Source of the DNA: Paralithodes platypus
Taxonomy: Eukaryota > Arthropoda > Malacostraca > Decapoda > Lithodidae
Direction: 5' to 3'
Assembly (NCBI GenBank): GCA_032716605.1
Contig: CM064517.1
Location: 22,291,276-22,355,275 of the forward strand
DNA length: 64,000 nt
Part shown: positions 33,664 through 45,146 of the stretch, piece by piece
Layout of the letters: each line of letters starts with the position of its first letter
Position numbering within the stretch: position 1 is the first letter of the stretch
Translations under genes and position numbers: made by a program
The notes under the pieces: model-generated
What the model was told of the DNA's origin: nothing
What the model saw: the letters and a program-made list of their open reading frames with translations, nothing else
The model's database searches: none

Positions 33664-35985
33664 CCTTTGATATTGATATTGATATTGATTTGGTATTGAT
33701 AAATACGCTCAATGTAATGAAAAATATGGGAGGAGGTTCAAAGTATTCAGTACCTATGCCCACTAGGAAAAAGCGACCATGCAGTTCTAGACATAGACTT
33801 ACTATTGAAGTATAATCTACCCAAGGGAAGGGAAAAACACAAGGAAAATCAATGGATGTATTCCAGAACCGATTTCGTAGGACTACGGGATTTTTTCAAA
33901 TCACAAAATTGGGATCAGGTGTTATCTGAAAGTGAGGTAGACAAAAAACTCAAGGCATTCATGGAGATCTATGATACTGGTATAAAAACTTTTGTCCCTA
34001 AGTACATTAATAAAAGGAAAAAAAGTAATCGCAAAGTATGGTTTAACCGCGAATGTAGGCAAGCACAGGAAGCAAAAAACAAAGCCTGGAAAAAGATGAG
34101 AAACTGGGATTCGGAAGATAACAGGCAAAAGTATAAAGAGGAGAGAAACAAATACACAGAAATGAGGAGGAGGTCAGAGGCAAACCATGAGAAAGGGATA
34201 GTGGAGAACTATGAAAAGAATCCAAAAATGTTTTTCAAGTTTGTAAACGGCAAAAGGAAGATAAAAGCCACGATCGTTAAGATTAAAAGTGGAAACAGAA
34301 TCATAGAAGAGGATACGGAGATTGCGGAAGAACTAAATAGAAATTTTGCATCAGTATTTACAAAAGAAGGAGAATTCATTGCACCAGAAACCAATGAGAT
34401 AGGTACAGAGGAAATGCCGGAAGTAACATTTAACAGACCAGAGCTCATAGACAAAATGAGTAAGGTGGATCCAAACAAAGCCGCTGGACCGGACGGAGTA
34501 TCAGGCTGGATTATTAAAGAAAATGCTATGGAACTGAGTATACCGTTATATGACATAATGACCAAATCATTGGACACAGGGATAGTACCTACAGAATGGA
34601 AAAGAGCAAACATTATTCCTATATTTAAGGGAGGAAGCAGAGATAAACCACTGAACTATAGACCTGTATCACTATTGAGCATCCTCATGAAGATTCTGGA
34701 AGGATTAATAAGGGACAAATGGGTGAAATACCTGGAATCCAAAAGATTAATTACTGACCGACAATTTGGATTCAGAGGTGGCAGATCATGTATAAGCAAC
34801 TTGTTGAGTTTTTACTCTAGAGTAATAGACACAGTGGACAAGAGGGAAGGATGGGTAGACTGTGCCTACCTAGACTTTAAAAAGGCATTTGACAAAGTTC
34901 CACACAAGAGATTGCTATGGAAATTAAAACATGAGGGAAAAGTAGGAGACAAACTGCTGAAATGGATGGAGAGCTACCTTAGCGGAAGACAGATGAGAAC
35001 AACAGTAAGGGGGAAATCGTCAAACTGGACTCAAATTACGAGTGGGGTACCACAAGGATCTGTTCTAGCCCCAATCATGTTCTAATATTTGTAAATGACT
35101 TGCCTGAGGGACTAACAAGCTACATGAGTATGTTTGCGGACGATGCTAAGCTGCTTAAAACGATCAGAACCCAGGAGGATTGCCTTGAGCTCCAAGCAGA
35201 TTTGCAAAAGATCCATGAATGGAGCATCAAATGGAATATGGAGTTCAATGCAGGGAAATGTAAGACTCTAGAAATGGGTAAAAGCAAGTACAGACCTAGA
35301 AAAGATTATAAACTAGGAAACGAAGTGATTCCCAAAGCAGAAAAAGAAAAAGACTTGGGGATAGAATTTAGGGATAACATGTCACCAGAAAGCCACGTAA
35401 ATAAGATAGTGAGAGAATCACTGGCATTATTGGCAAATATTAGGATGTCTTTCAATTATCTTAATGAAAACACCATGAAACAAATAATAACGGCAATAAT
35501 AAGACCCAGGATGGAATATGCATCTGTAGTGTGGTCCCCTCACTTGAAGAAACATATCCACAAAATTGAGAGGGTACAGAGAGCAGCTACGAGGATGATC
35601 CCAGGTTTGGAAAATTTGGAGTACCAAGAGAGGCTCGAGAGATTGAATCTACCTACACTGGAAACGAGGACAGCAAATTCAGATATATAAATGTGTTAGG
35701 GGTATTGACAAAATCGACCAAGAAAACTTCATAGAGAGGGATGGAGGTGAGAGGACAAGAGGTCACAGCTACAAACTAAAAGTGCTAAATAGTAAATCTG
35801 ATCTGAAAAGTAAAAGATTTCCTACCAACTCGATTAGTGGGTGGAACAAATTGCCAGCCGAAGTAGTGTCTGCACCATCAGTGCATAGTTTCAAAGCACG
35901 GTATGACAAACATATCTTAGGAGGCGGGAATTAACGAGCATGCTCACTCCCGCAAATACAACTAGTGTAAGTACAACTAGTGTAA
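33664..35985 (+). pseudogene. CR1/L2-like LINE in piggyBac 1 (endonuclease end + RT)
   Basis: This LINE is 5'-truncated. It starts within the end of the endonuclease (CPLGKSDHAVLDIDL near 33755-33795) and runs through a long open RT frame at 33805-35085: GPDGVSGWIIKE, LNYRPVSLLS, FGFRGGRSC, DFKKAFDKVPHKRLLW and SGVPQGSVLAP. A one-base loss near 35083 shifts the frame. FADDAKLL (35140) and the thumb EYASVVWSPHLKKHIHKIE continue to a second shift near 35690 and a stop at 35933. It ends with two copies of AACTAGTGTAAGTAC. Only two small indels break about 2.1 kb, so it is a fairly young copy. It is related to the LINE at 38410. Confidence 0.88.
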
Positions 35986-36599
35986 GTACAGCCTCATCCT
36001 CACCAAGTCTTTTGGCTTCTTCCCTGGCTACCGCAGCCGCCTTCTCAAGTACCTGCTTCTTATAAAAGCGTAGCTTGAAAGGCGATTTAGCTGGCGAAGG
36101 GCTTGGAGTCGTGTCACTCAAGTGAAACTTGGAGATTGACCTTGAACTCTCCCACTCACTCACTTTCCCCACTTCACTTTCTTCAGCTAAAACAGCTTCC
36201 GCGAAAGCTGTTACATCACCTTCATCACTCTGATGTTCACTCGCAAATCCCCTAAATTGAGTACCATTGTCACTGTCATCGCCATAATCACTAGACTTAT
36301 AATTAGACGATTTATCACTGTCTTCATCATCAACAATATGGTCTCCTTCAGCACGCTCATAAACTCTCAATGTCTCCTCAATACCTCCTGGAGATAACAC
36401 ATTTAGGCGGTGTCGTCTGCGTACGACGCGACGAGCTTGGGCGGGCGTCGTAGGGAGCACGGTATCGGACACAACAGAATCACTGTTTGGCGTACTATCC
36501 ATGATGGCGTCGGGGTAGAGACTGATGCCGTGGCATAGTTCACGTCTGGTGGCGCTGTCTACCACCCAACAACAACAAAATTTGACGCGCGACATTCGA

Positions 36600-36695
36600 A
36601 AGCATATACGCAAGCTCCCGGAGCCTCAGAGCCCTACCGGGTTCCGAGGGGGGTGTTTGTTATGGGTGCCTCAGAGCCTAACCGGGTCTGAGGGG
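36600..36695. promoter_or_regulatory. piggyBac 1 right-end subterminal repeat pair
   Basis: GCCTCAGAGCCCTACCGGGT (36623) and GCCTCAGAGCCTAACCGGGT (36668) are direct repeats about 45 bp apart next to the TTAA end. Every TTAA element here has such a pair with its own sequence. They are probably transposase contact sites (inference). Confidence 0.55.
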
Positions 36696-36778
36696 TTAAA
36701 ACAAGGGATCACGGTAATGTGATACCTAGACGACTGGCTGGTGGTGGCAAGAGTCCGAGATTCAGTGCCTCAACCATG

Positions 36779-37549
36779 TACAGTCAGGGCCCCCAATTTG
36801 CGAGAATAGGGGTGACAGGAGGCATCGCGTATTGTGAATTCGTGTATTGTGGAACTAACTTTAAATGGGAATAATTAGATTGGGTGACCTCTCAATTATG
36901 GCCTATTTTCGACATTTTTGGCCCCATTTTCGACATTTTTGGCTCTACAGTACAGTCTATATCTTATATATAAGAAGAACAATGAATAAAAATATGAAAC
37001 CTTACCTTAAAATTAGTAGTAGATAGGCTAGGACTAGGACTAGGACCGTAGGACTTCACGATTTTCTCCAACTTCTCCCTCCCTGACCAAATCGTACGAA
37101 CAGTTTACTCTGACAAGCCTATTGCACAGTTTCCTTCTCCTTTTTTCTTGCGATCCAACACTTCCACCTTCATTTTGTGTGTTATCTTCTTATATTGGCG
37201 TGGCATGGCGAAAAAAGTGGCAGGCACTACAAACGTTTGGTCACTCCGCACGGCTATGAGCGCTTGAGCGGGACTGTGGGAGGGAGGGAGGGAGGGTAAG
37301 CGGGAGGGAAGGCAGGCGTATGCCCGTCTTCTTCTTTTTTCGGAGCTACTCCTGGGCCTCGCGAAACGTAGACGTGCTCGTGTATCAAGCGGGAATAGCG
37401 GATTTGGCCCCTTCTTAGCTCTCGATTTGTGTATTGTGGTACCACCTCGCGTAATTAATGTTTAATTAATTAATGTTATTTTCGAGGAGTAACTCGTGTA
37501 TTAGGGTTTTCGCGCATTGTGAAATCGTGTATTGGGGGTCCTGACTGTA
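36779..37549. mobile_element. mariner-type MITE (TIR TACAGTCAGG) in DIRS RT
   Basis: It begins TACAGTCAGGGCCCCCAATT and ends GGGGGTCCTGACTGTA. TA bounds both sides and RT sequence resumes immediately (CATTCCATTC). The interior repeats GTGTATTGTGG-like units. 771 bp, no credible ORF. Confidence 0.9.
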
Positions 37550-38552
37550 CATTCCATTCTAACTCATGTCAAATCCCTGGGGTTCAATATCATCTTGGCG
37601 AAGTCGAATCTTGTCCCGACAAGGGTAATTCAGTGGATAGGTCTGGTTTGGGACACAACACGTCTAACCCTCAGTCAGAGTGTGGACAATCGGAACAGAT
37701 TTCGCAGGAAGTTGTTTTATTTTCTCCAAAGCCTGACTACTACAAGGAAGGTGTGGGAATCCCTAGTCGGCTCTCTCAACTGGATTCAACTTACTGTGAA
37801 GTTGGGCCGGTTGAAAGTCTAGAGGTTAATCTTGGAGGGAAACATAAAAAATTTCCGCTGTTGCTGGCGGACAAGTTATGGCGAATCCCAAAATTAATCC
37901 ACAACTTACTAGCGGTCTGGGCGAGGCTGGAAACATTGCATTCAATCATGACGTGGACTTCTCCTCCACCTACGGTGTGGGTAGACACCGATGCTTCATG
38001 GACAATAGATTGGGGTTATCAGCCAAACCTAGGGTCAAGGGCTTTGGTCCCAATCCAAGGAGTTTCACATCAATGCAAAGGAGTTAATAGTTCCCTTAAT
38101 ACAGTATTCCTTCAGGCTCACGGTTACACTTTGAGGGGGAAATCATAGCCTTTCGAATGGACAATCTGAAGCAAGGGTCAACGAGGTCTCGCACGTTGCT
38201 AGAGTTGTCGGAAAAGATGTTTGTATTAGCCGACACGCTAAACATTCATCTTCACGCATCATATCTGCCGGGCGTGGCCAACGTCTGGGCGGACGCTCTG
38301 TCATGAAGACAGAGCACAGTAGTAGAATGGTCTCTCAAGCAAACCATCTTCCAAACTTCCAAAAGATGATTGCAGAGTCCACAAGTGGACTTATTCGCGT
38401 CCGAGGTAAGGAACAAGTGAGAGAAACAGGGCAGGTGAAGAGCACGGGGGAGCAAGGGAGAGAAGGTGGAGTGTAAGCGGGGGGGGGGGGGGGGGAGAGT
38501 CTGGGAATATTAGGGAAAGAGAAAAAAAAAGAAAGGTGTAAGAAAGGGGGAG

Positions 38553-39302
38553 ATGAAGCTGATGTATAGTAATGTGGATGGCTTGCTGTCTAAGAAATTA
38601 GAATTGAATGACTATATTGAGAAATATAAACCACATATTATGTGCTTAGCAGAAACAAAGTTGAGAGGTGGTACTGAATTGGGAGTGTTGGGATGGGAAG
38701 GGTACAATGTGTGGAGAAAAAATAGAGAAGGAAAAGTGGGGGGTGGAGTGTTAATAATGACTGACAAAAATATAGAAGCAAGTGAGATTAACCTAGGCAA
38801 TAATAGATCAGAAATTATAGCAGTGACAATAAAAGACAAGGACAACAAAGCAACTGATATAGCAGTGGCTTATATACCACCACAAACTAGAGCATGGAAG
38901 CGGGAAGAATATGATCAACTAATCACGGAATCTCTAGATGAACTAAAAATACTTTTTAATAGGAGAAATAAATTAATATTAATAGGTGATTTCAACTGTA
39001 AGGAAGTCAATTGGGAAGGGTTAGATGCGGGAAATAATAATGAATCTTGGGGCAGTAAATTACTGAATCTAGTAACAGAAAACATGTTAACACAACATGT
39101 TAGAGAAAACACACGAATCAGAGGGATGGATGAACCATCCAGGCTAGACCTAGTCTTCACCAGTGATCCCCATGGCGTTAAAAAGATAAATTATCGTTGT
39201 CCCTTGGGAAAAAGTGATCACAAGATTTTAGAAATAGAGATGGATTTGGGGAAAAATGAGGAGAGAAATGAAGGACATAAAATAAATAGATACAACTATT
39301 AA
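38553..39302 (+). CDS. LINE endonuclease (EEP family), partial ORF2
   Basis: This 249-codon open frame (MKLMYSNVDGL) is the apurinic-like endonuclease of a LINE, which nicks target DNA for target-primed reverse transcription. Catalytic signatures: SNVDG (Asn), LAETKLRGG (Glu), IGDFNCKEVNWEG (Asp and Asn) and GKSDHKIL (Asp-His). The domain is complete and uninterrupted. A TAA at 39300-39302 cuts it from the downstream linker and RT, which carry further stops. It is a remnant of ORF2, not an independent gene. Confidence 0.85.
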   Translation: MKLMYSNVDGLLSKKLELNDYIEKYKPHIMCLAETKLRGGTELGVLGWEGYNVWRKNREGKVGGGVLIMTDKNIEASEINLGNNRSEIIAVTIKDKDNKATDIAVAYIPPQTRAWKREEYDQLITESLDELKILFNRRNKLILIGDFNCKEVNWEGLDAGNNNESWGSKLLNLVTENMLTQHVRENTRIRGMDEPSRLDLVFTSDPHGVKKINYRCPLGKSDHKILEIEMDLGKNEERNEGHKINRYNY

Positions 39303-40033
39303 AATCATTGAAACATTATTTCCAAAGTATAAATTGGAAGGAACTACTGTAGAAAGCCTGGAAATGGTTCAAGACAAATATAGACTTTTCTTGAAAGTAT
39401 ATGAAGAAGGGATACATAAATATGTCCCAAGGTTCCAATCAGGGGTAAAGGAAAAAGAATGGTTCAATATAAGATGTAGTAAGGCACAGGATAGAAGAAA
39501 CCGAGCCTGAAATATAGCACGGAAGAGACATAGTGAAAATAACTGGAATAAGTACAAGGAGAAAAGAAATTAATACGTAAAAATACGACGCGAGGAACAA
39601 TATAAATATGAAAGGAATATTGTAGAGAAGTGCAAAAATGAGCCAAAACTATTTTATAGATTTGTAAATGGAAAAATAAAAACAAAAGAAGGTATTGTCA
39701 GACTAAGAGTTGGAACAAACAGCTATGAGAAAGATAAAGAATTGTGTGAAGTTATGAATGAAAAGCTTCAGTCAGTGTTTGTAAAAGAGGAGGAGTTTAT
39801 AGAACCTGATAGAGAAATGAAAACACCACAGATGCCTGAAATGAAAGTGACAAAAAGTGAAGTGCTGAAATTGATGCAGGATTTTGGACGTGAGGAAATC
39901 AATGGGACCAGATGGAGTGGCTGGATGGATCCTCAAAGAATGTGCGGAAGAGCAAGTGGAACCAATCTATGACATCATCAAATCTTCACTGAATGAAGGA
40001 GACCTGCCAGTGGAATGGAAGAGCTAACATAGT
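39303..40033 (+). pseudogene. LINE ORF2 linker and RT start, degenerate
   Basis: This continues ORF2 with several stops. VNGKIKTKEG (39665) and the open piece 39742-39972 (VFVKEEEFIEPD) correspond to the linker just before the RT in the LINE at 34.2-34.5 kb. It ends at VEWKS/AN (40010-40030), where the minus-strand LINE is inserted. The frame resumes at 41599 with IYKGGDRENPLNYRPVS. Confidence 0.75.
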
Positions 40034-41598
40034 ACTTTTTTTTTTTTTTTAAGAGACAACGAACGGAGGAAGGAAAAACACAGATAAAACAAAAAGGTCC
40101 ATGTGCCTAAAGGCATCCTCCATTCATAAAATGTTTGTAACAACTGGATTTAAACTTTTGTAGATTGTAAGTTTGTGGAAAGCAACTCTAGGGAAGTGAA
40201 TTCCAAAGAGTAGTAGTTCTAGGGATAAATGAATTTTGATAAGCAGAAGTTCTGCATTGTGGAGGAGAAAGTGTAAATTCATGGGCGCTCTCAGCTGCCC
40301 TAGTTCTACGGGAAAGATGTGGAGAGGCGGCACAATTGAAGCAAGTTCCTCGGAACAATTGCTGTGAAAATATCTGTAGAATAATGCAAGGGATGCAACG
40401 TTTCTTCGTATGGATAATGTAGGAAGGTCCTGTGTGATTGCAGGGTTATTGATTAATCTAATAGCTTTATTTTGAATTTTGTCCAACTGCCTCAATGCAA
40501 CCACTCCACTTCCACTCCACAGAGGTGAACAGTAATCCATCTGAGAACGCACATGACTTTTATATATTACGGCCAACTGCTCGTCAGTGAAGAATTCTCG
40601 AACTCTGTACAGGAGTCCCAGTTTTTTAGAGGCATTCTTAGCAATGCTTCTAACATAATGTATCCAGCTCAAGTTAGTAGTTAATGTTACACCGAGAATG
40701 TCAATACTAGGGGAAGTGGGAATATTTACATCACCCATAACTAGCGGCGCGCAACATAAGTCGAGTATAATAAATCTGGACTATCTGGCGGCGCTCGACA
40801 TAGGTCATGTGGCAATTTCAGCACGTAATGTTGCTGAGAGAGAGAGAGACAAGTGGTGGCAGGAGAGTAGCGAGCGTATGACTGCTCCAGACCACCGCGG
40901 CGAACCTACTGACACGAATCCCACCTCCTCCCTCCCTCTCTCACTCGCTACATACAGAATTGTATGGGGAAAGTGCCGAATTACATGCTTTTTGCACTCG
41001 CGTTGCGCGGTTGTTGCAAGAAAACTAGCCATCATAAAAGGATCGTTATGGTGTCATTGGAAAGCTCTGTTTATGCCCTTTCAGGGATAGATACTTGTTT
41101 TACGCTCTGGATCTTATTTAGGCATGAAAATGATCCCGTAAACAGCCCTATTTTGGCTAAAAACACCCCGCTGGGCGGTACATATGAATAAACCGCTAGC
41201 CCGCTAATCTAGTGTTAAAAAATATATGGGAGTCAGTGAGATTCTGTCGGTTAGAAAATTGAATGTACTTGGTTTTCTGTGCATTAAAGGAAACTAGATT
41301 CTTTTGTCCCCATTCATTAATTCTAGAAAGGTCCTGGTTCAGAGAAATTGCAGTGTTTATTTTTGAATTAATAAGATCGGGTTGGGTGAAAGAATTGGTA
41401 AATGTGTATTTAAGGAACTGTGGAGTGTTGAGTCATCTGCGTAGGAATGTATTGGATTATGAGTGGTAGACATGAGATCATTGATATGAATGAGGAACAG
41501 AGTTGGGGCCAAAACTGATCCCTGGGGAACACCAGCATTTATTGAGTGAAATTGAGAATAAAGTCCATCTACCATTACACATATTTTTCTGTTATGAA
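40034..41598 (-). mobile_element. minus-strand LINE (Jockey-like) with poly-A, inside the plus-strand LINE
   Basis: A T run at 40035-40050 is its poly-A tail. RT pieces on the minus strand: AGVPQGSVLAPTLFLIHIND and YADDSTLH (41575-41400), then DILGVTLTTNLSWIHYVRS, SQMDYCSPLWSG and LDKIQNKAIRLI (40738-40124). It is 5'-truncated at about 41598. The ORF is interrupted by a MITE at 40737-41217. The poly-A and domain style suggest a Jockey-type element; clade not certain. Confidence 0.82.
40737..41217. mobile_element. MITE inside the minus-strand LINE
   Basis: About 480 bp interrupts the LINE reading between 40738 and about 41220. Ends AACTAGCGGCGCGC and CCGCTAGCCCGCTAATCTAG are imperfectly inverted, with TTAA on the right (41214-41217) and a mutated ATAA on the left. 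It has no ORF and a (GA)n run at 40835-40849. It is the fourth nesting level. Confidence 0.65.
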
Positions 41599-43261
41599 GA
41601 TATTTACAAAGGAGGAGACAGAGAAAATCCGCTTAACTACAGACCGGTGTCCCTCACCAGCATTGTTTGCAAAATTTGTGAGAAAATTATAAGAAAAAAG
41701 TGAACACACTTCATAGACTCTTGAGGGACAGGGGGTGCTTAGTGAGAAACAGTTTGGATTCAGGGAAGGGAGATCTTGTGTATCTAATTTATTAAGCTTT
41801 TATAGCAGAGTGGTAGATGTTACACAGGAGAGAGAGGGATGGGTTGACTGTGTTTACCTGGACCTGAAAAAGGCCTTTGACAGGGTGCCTCACAAAAGGT
41901 TATTGTGGAAATTGCAGGTTGTTGGGGGTGTACATGGTAAGATGTTAAAATGGATGGAAAACTTTTTAATAGGAAGAGAAATGAGGACCACAATACGAGA
42001 CGAATATTCACAGTGGAGGAGTGTGACGAGCGGAGTACCACAGGGATCAGTGTTGGGTCCGATAATGTTCCTACTTTATGTAAACGACATGCCAGAAAAC
42101 TTGAATGAAATATATGAAAGAAATAGGCTTGAGAAGGCAAAGAACTAATTTTGTGATAGAGTGGTAAATGAGTGGAACGCACTGCCCTAGTATGTAGTCG
42201 ATTCCGAATCAATAAGGGAGTTTGAGAGTAATCTTGATAAAGCATGGGGAAGACAAGATTTGAAGTTTGATTATAAAACAAAAATACAGAATAGTAAAAA
42301 TGTTGCGTCTGCTACCGCCGCCGCCAACACCGTGAACGACCGCAGCAGTGCAAGTACTGGTACTGAGCTGGATACACAGGCCTAGTTTGCCTTTTTCCAG
42401 AGGATCTACTGTAAGAAACTGTAAGAAACTGTAAGAAATATGAATATGTTCGCGGATGACGCTAAGATCATGAAAAATGTCACCTGTATAGAAAGTTGTC
42501 AGGATCTTCAAAAGGACCTAGATAAGTTGCACAGATGGAGCCAAACCTGGAAAATTAGTTTCAATGCAGAAAAGTGTCATGTTTTGGAAGTGGGAACAAG
42601 TGAGATAAGGCCAAGCTGGGAGTACAAATTAGGAATTGAAATAATCGGCAAAACACGGCATGAGAAGGACCTTGGAGTGATAATACAAGATGACCTATCG
42701 CCGGAGAAGCATATTAACATGATCATTGGAGGAGCATATGGAATAATAACCAATATGAGAGTGGCATTTAACTATTTGGACAAAGAAATTTTAAGAAAAC
42801 TGATAATGACTATGATAAGACCAAGATTAGAATATGCAGCAGTGATATGGTCACCACATTTGAAAAAACACACAAACAAATTAGAGAAAGTCCAAAGGAT
42901 AGCAACGAAGATGATCCCAAGATTGAAGGAGTTGACATATGAGGAAAGACTTAAGACACTACAACTGCCTACCTTGAAAGAGAGAAGGGAACGAGGCTAC
43001 TTAATAACGGTGTTGAAGGGAGTAAAAAGTTTGGAACAAGTAGATAGGGAAGATCTATTCGTGAGGGATAATGGAAGGACAAGAGGACACGAGTTTAAAC
43101 TGAGAAAGGGCAGATGTCGTAAGGACACAAAGAAATTCAGCTTCCCATATAGAAGTATAGAGACTTGGAACAACTTGGAGGAGGAGGTGGTGAGAGCGAA
43201 GAACATTAACATGTTCAAATCTAGATTGGATAAAAGTAAATATGGAAATAGGACAACATAA
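41599..43261 (+). pseudogene. LINE reverse transcriptase (main copy), split by a LINE 3' end
   Basis: RT of the LINE at 38410. 41735-42110 is open: EKQFGFREGRSCVSNLLSF, YLDLKKAFDRVPHKRLLW and SGVPQGSVLGPIMFLLYVND. A foreign LINE 3' end follows (42112-42434). Then 42440-43261 is open: MNMFADDAKIM (catalytic FADD), FNAEKCHVLEVG, PRLEYAAVIWSPHLKKHTNK, and a C-terminal WNNLEEEVVRAKNINMFK, stop at 43261. An earlier stop at about 41700 separates the finger motifs. Apart from the insertion, the palm and thumb are intact. Confidence 0.87.
42112..42434 (+). mobile_element. 5'-truncated LINE 3' end inside another LINE
   Basis: GAAAGAAATAGGCTTGAGAAGG to the CTGTAAGAAA tandem tail is the same family as 53740-54048. 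A short GAAATAT appears on both sides, consistent with a small target duplication. It splits NEIY from NMFADD of the host RT. Confidence 0.85.
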
Positions 43262-43788
43262 GCTATGATATGTTAGTCCAAAATACTGGGAATTGGGAAT
43301 ATCCATTACAATACTTGTCTAAGTAAAATGGATTGATTATAAAGTAACTAAGACAGGACAACACGAGCGCTGCTCAATTCCTGTAAACTACAAATAGGTA
43401 AATACAAACTTCCTCTCTACTGTACCTGACCCGCCGGGAAGTCACCCGGGCGTAGGGTCCCGACGCACTGATGGAGGATTGGAACAGGTGGAATTCCATC
43501 TATCTGTTTCCGCCACCAGACGCTTCACTCATGTGTCAAGTAGTTCACAAGCTACGGGATTATCGAGGCGTAGTCTCGCTGATCGCGCCCCTGTGGCCGG
43601 TTCAGGTTTGGTACTCCCAATTGAAGACGTGGTGCGAGAACCCGGTGTCGCTCCCGCTCTCGTACTTCCACTTGGAAACAATTGGCAACCTCAAGACCTC
43701 ACTGACTTTTGCATTATGGACATTCAAAAGGCCAAATGGTTGACTACCTATGGTGAAAGTGTAACTAATAAATTTATTAATAAAGTAG

Positions 43789-44067
43789 ACGTGCCGTTCT
43801 GCCCAACATCAAAACGGCATACCCAGAAGGGGGGGGGGGGGGGGGGGAACCATATTTTGGACCTAAAATCACAACTATTGCATAAATTCAAAAAAATATT
43901 TTTTGACTGATGTTCGCATTCACCCAAATGTTCGTGGGAAATTTGGTGAAAATCCGTCCAACGGTCTAGGAGGAGTTTAGAGACAGACGGACGACGACGA
44001 CAGACACTTTTTTCGGTGGTACCCACTATACGGGGGGGCGATACCAAACTCTGCTTACGCAGAGTTG
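43789..44067. mobile_element. unclassified insertion ending in GACGACGA-type repeats
   Basis: It contains a G run (43830-43847) and the block GGTGAAAATCCGTCCAACGG, then AGACAGACGGACGACGACG. Such blocks are common in dispersed invertebrate repeats. It interrupts the recombinase between NKFIN and the QYTLST position. The boundaries are approximate. Confidence 0.55.
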
Positions 44068-44227
44068 ATCAATATACTCTTTCAACCAGACGTCAATACC
44101 AGTCACATTGGAAATCCTTTACGACATGGATAGTGGAAACTGCTCAAACTGAAGCATCAGTATCTTTAATTTTCAAATATCTGGATTACCTATTTGAACA
44201 TAAACGATTATCAGTAGTAACACTTGA

Positions 44228-44453
44228 CCCCTTCAGACTCATATGACGCAGAGGTTGCCAGATTAGCAATAAGAAATAGAGTTCTCTCACTCTTATAATT
44301 ACCTCTCCAAATTAGTTTTCTGCCCACAGCTAACTCAAAGCCAACTGCAGAGGTTGAAGTAACTAAACTAAAGGTTTCTAAATACCCCTGATGGTAACAA
44401 AGGCTTTAAAGTATCCCTAATCGGCTCAAAATCGCGTCATATGTCGGAGAGGG
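44228..44453. mobile_element. TTAA MITE family C
   Basis: 226 bp. Left TTGA (mutated TTAA, 44224-44227), right TTAA 44454-44457. Ends CCCCTTCAGACTCATATGACGC and ATGTCGGAGAGGG. A near-identical copy with both TTAA intact is at 56751-56977. Confidence 0.88.
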
Positions 44454-44468
44454 TTAAGAACCATTTAA

Positions 44469-44946
44469 CCCTTCCTACCCGGTCTGCCTTAGGTAAGGAC
44501 AGCTCGAAAGAAGGGCCGCTACCCGGTATGCCTTACCTAAGGCAGCAGCTTAATAGCCTAATTAAGCTTGGTCTGAACGCCGTGCGTACGACTTATGTCA
44601 ACAAACCCAAGCGTTGCGTCACCGCACCTCCGAAAACAAGGAGAAGACTCTTCAATGTTATTGTTCTGACGTCAGAAGAAATTAGTGTCTGAAAAGCCCC
44701 CATATTGGCAACATCTCTGCAATATTGGCTCCACTGAAATCGTCATCACAACTGAACCAGTTGACTTACAGAGCTCTACTCAACGCCAAAATACAGATTG
44801 AAAACCGCACTACGATTATGGATGAGTGGGAAAGTTCTAGCAGTGAAAATAAACATAAATACGGTAGCCTAGGCCTAGACGTTTTTCAGCAATTTCGCCC
44901 GGGTAGGGGCGACCGTCATTGGGTAAGACAGCCCGGGTAGGAAGGG
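44469..44946. mobile_element. TTAA MITE family B, inverted, in recombinase
   Basis: TTAA at 44465-44468 and 44947-44950. Ends CCCTTCCTACCCGG and CCGGGTAGGAAGGG are exact inverses. It carries the inverted core CAGAGCTCTACTCAACGCC. It is inserted only 7 bp from MITE C, in the codons for KNHLTAI. Confidence 0.92.
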
Positions 44947-45146
44947 TTAACAGCAATCAGGGTCCCATTTTTTTATTTAACTGGACTCGCTGTACTGCAG
45001 GCGGAGAAGGGTTTCATGCGTGCATCTTTCGAGCTTCGTCCACCACCTCGTCAGCTCGTGCCCACCTGGTCACTTGACAAAGCTTTGTCTTTACTAAATT
45101 CTCGGAATATACAGTAGTCACAATCCAACTTCTGATTCAATCTTAA

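Larger units (their letters stand above)
31273..36502 (-). pseudogene. piggyBac transposase 1
   Basis: This is a DDE/DDD transposase that cuts and pastes at TTAA. The start is Met 36500-36502 (MDSTPNSDS). The acidic N-terminus runs to about 35990 (FRGFASEHQSDEGDV, YKKQVLEKAAAVA), then a LINE interrupts. The linker resumes near 33660 with frameshifts (QTRRALFEA, RPRITRSPPDYVGD). The catalytic core 33063-31678 is one open frame: VIDESLVLF, LYTDNYYTSP and MRLVDKSD supply the three Asp (residues 263, 344 and 447 counted from 33063). A frameshift near 31678 precedes the C-terminal Cys-rich domain (CYVC, ECVECEVPLCAEGC, DYH), which ends at the TAA 31273-31275. It is not functional as sequenced, but the core is intact. 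Confidence 0.9.
30440..36695 (-). mobile_element. piggyBac element 1 (6.26 kb, TTAA target)
   Basis: TTAA at 30436-30439 and 36696-36699. Left end CCCTCCAGACCCGG, right end inverted CCCCTCAGACCCGG. Excision in silico joins LLPLL to KQGITVM and YLDDW of the host RT in frame. The interior has the shared core TGTAGAATGCCATTGAGTAG (30591-30610). The transposase lies on the minus strand and a LINE is inserted at about 33664-35985. Confidence 0.93.
38410..43398 (+). mobile_element. CR1/L2-like LINE (about 5 kb with inserts) in DIRS RNase H
   Basis: It comprises a 5' segment with a G run (38478-38494), endonuclease (38553-39302), a linker, RT (41599-43261) and a 3' end finishing CTACAAATAGGTAAATAC. 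AGGTAA occurs on both flanks (38404 and 43391) and may be a short target duplication. It contains a minus-strand LINE (40034-41598) and a second LINE 3' end (42112-42434). Confidence 0.82.
30012..43710 (+). pseudogene. DIRS-like reverse transcriptase-RNase H, in four pieces
   Basis: Segments: 30012-30439, 36696-36778, 37550-38409 and 43399-43710. RT motifs include YTSRLFLVPKRD, MRPVVDLSHLNHYI, LYLTEPYWHVPV, MPFTLNLAPRIFTKL and YLDDWLVVA (active-site YxDD). The first catalytic Asp, expected in the SL-D-LTD context, reads Tyr (SLYLTE), and an in-frame TGA precedes YLDDW. The thumb (GFNIILAKSNLVP) and RNase H (SSTYLPGVANVWADAL-type motif near 38255-38300) follow in shifted frames. So the RT is both interrupted and catalytically damaged. 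In the minus copy most of this domain is deleted, so this is the only view of it in the window. Confidence 0.8.

Noticed and set aside
33413..33699. Frames rich in Trp, Val or Pro/His across the GTG array
   Set aside because: Produced by the microsatellite in all frames; only the minus-strand transposase linker has coding context.
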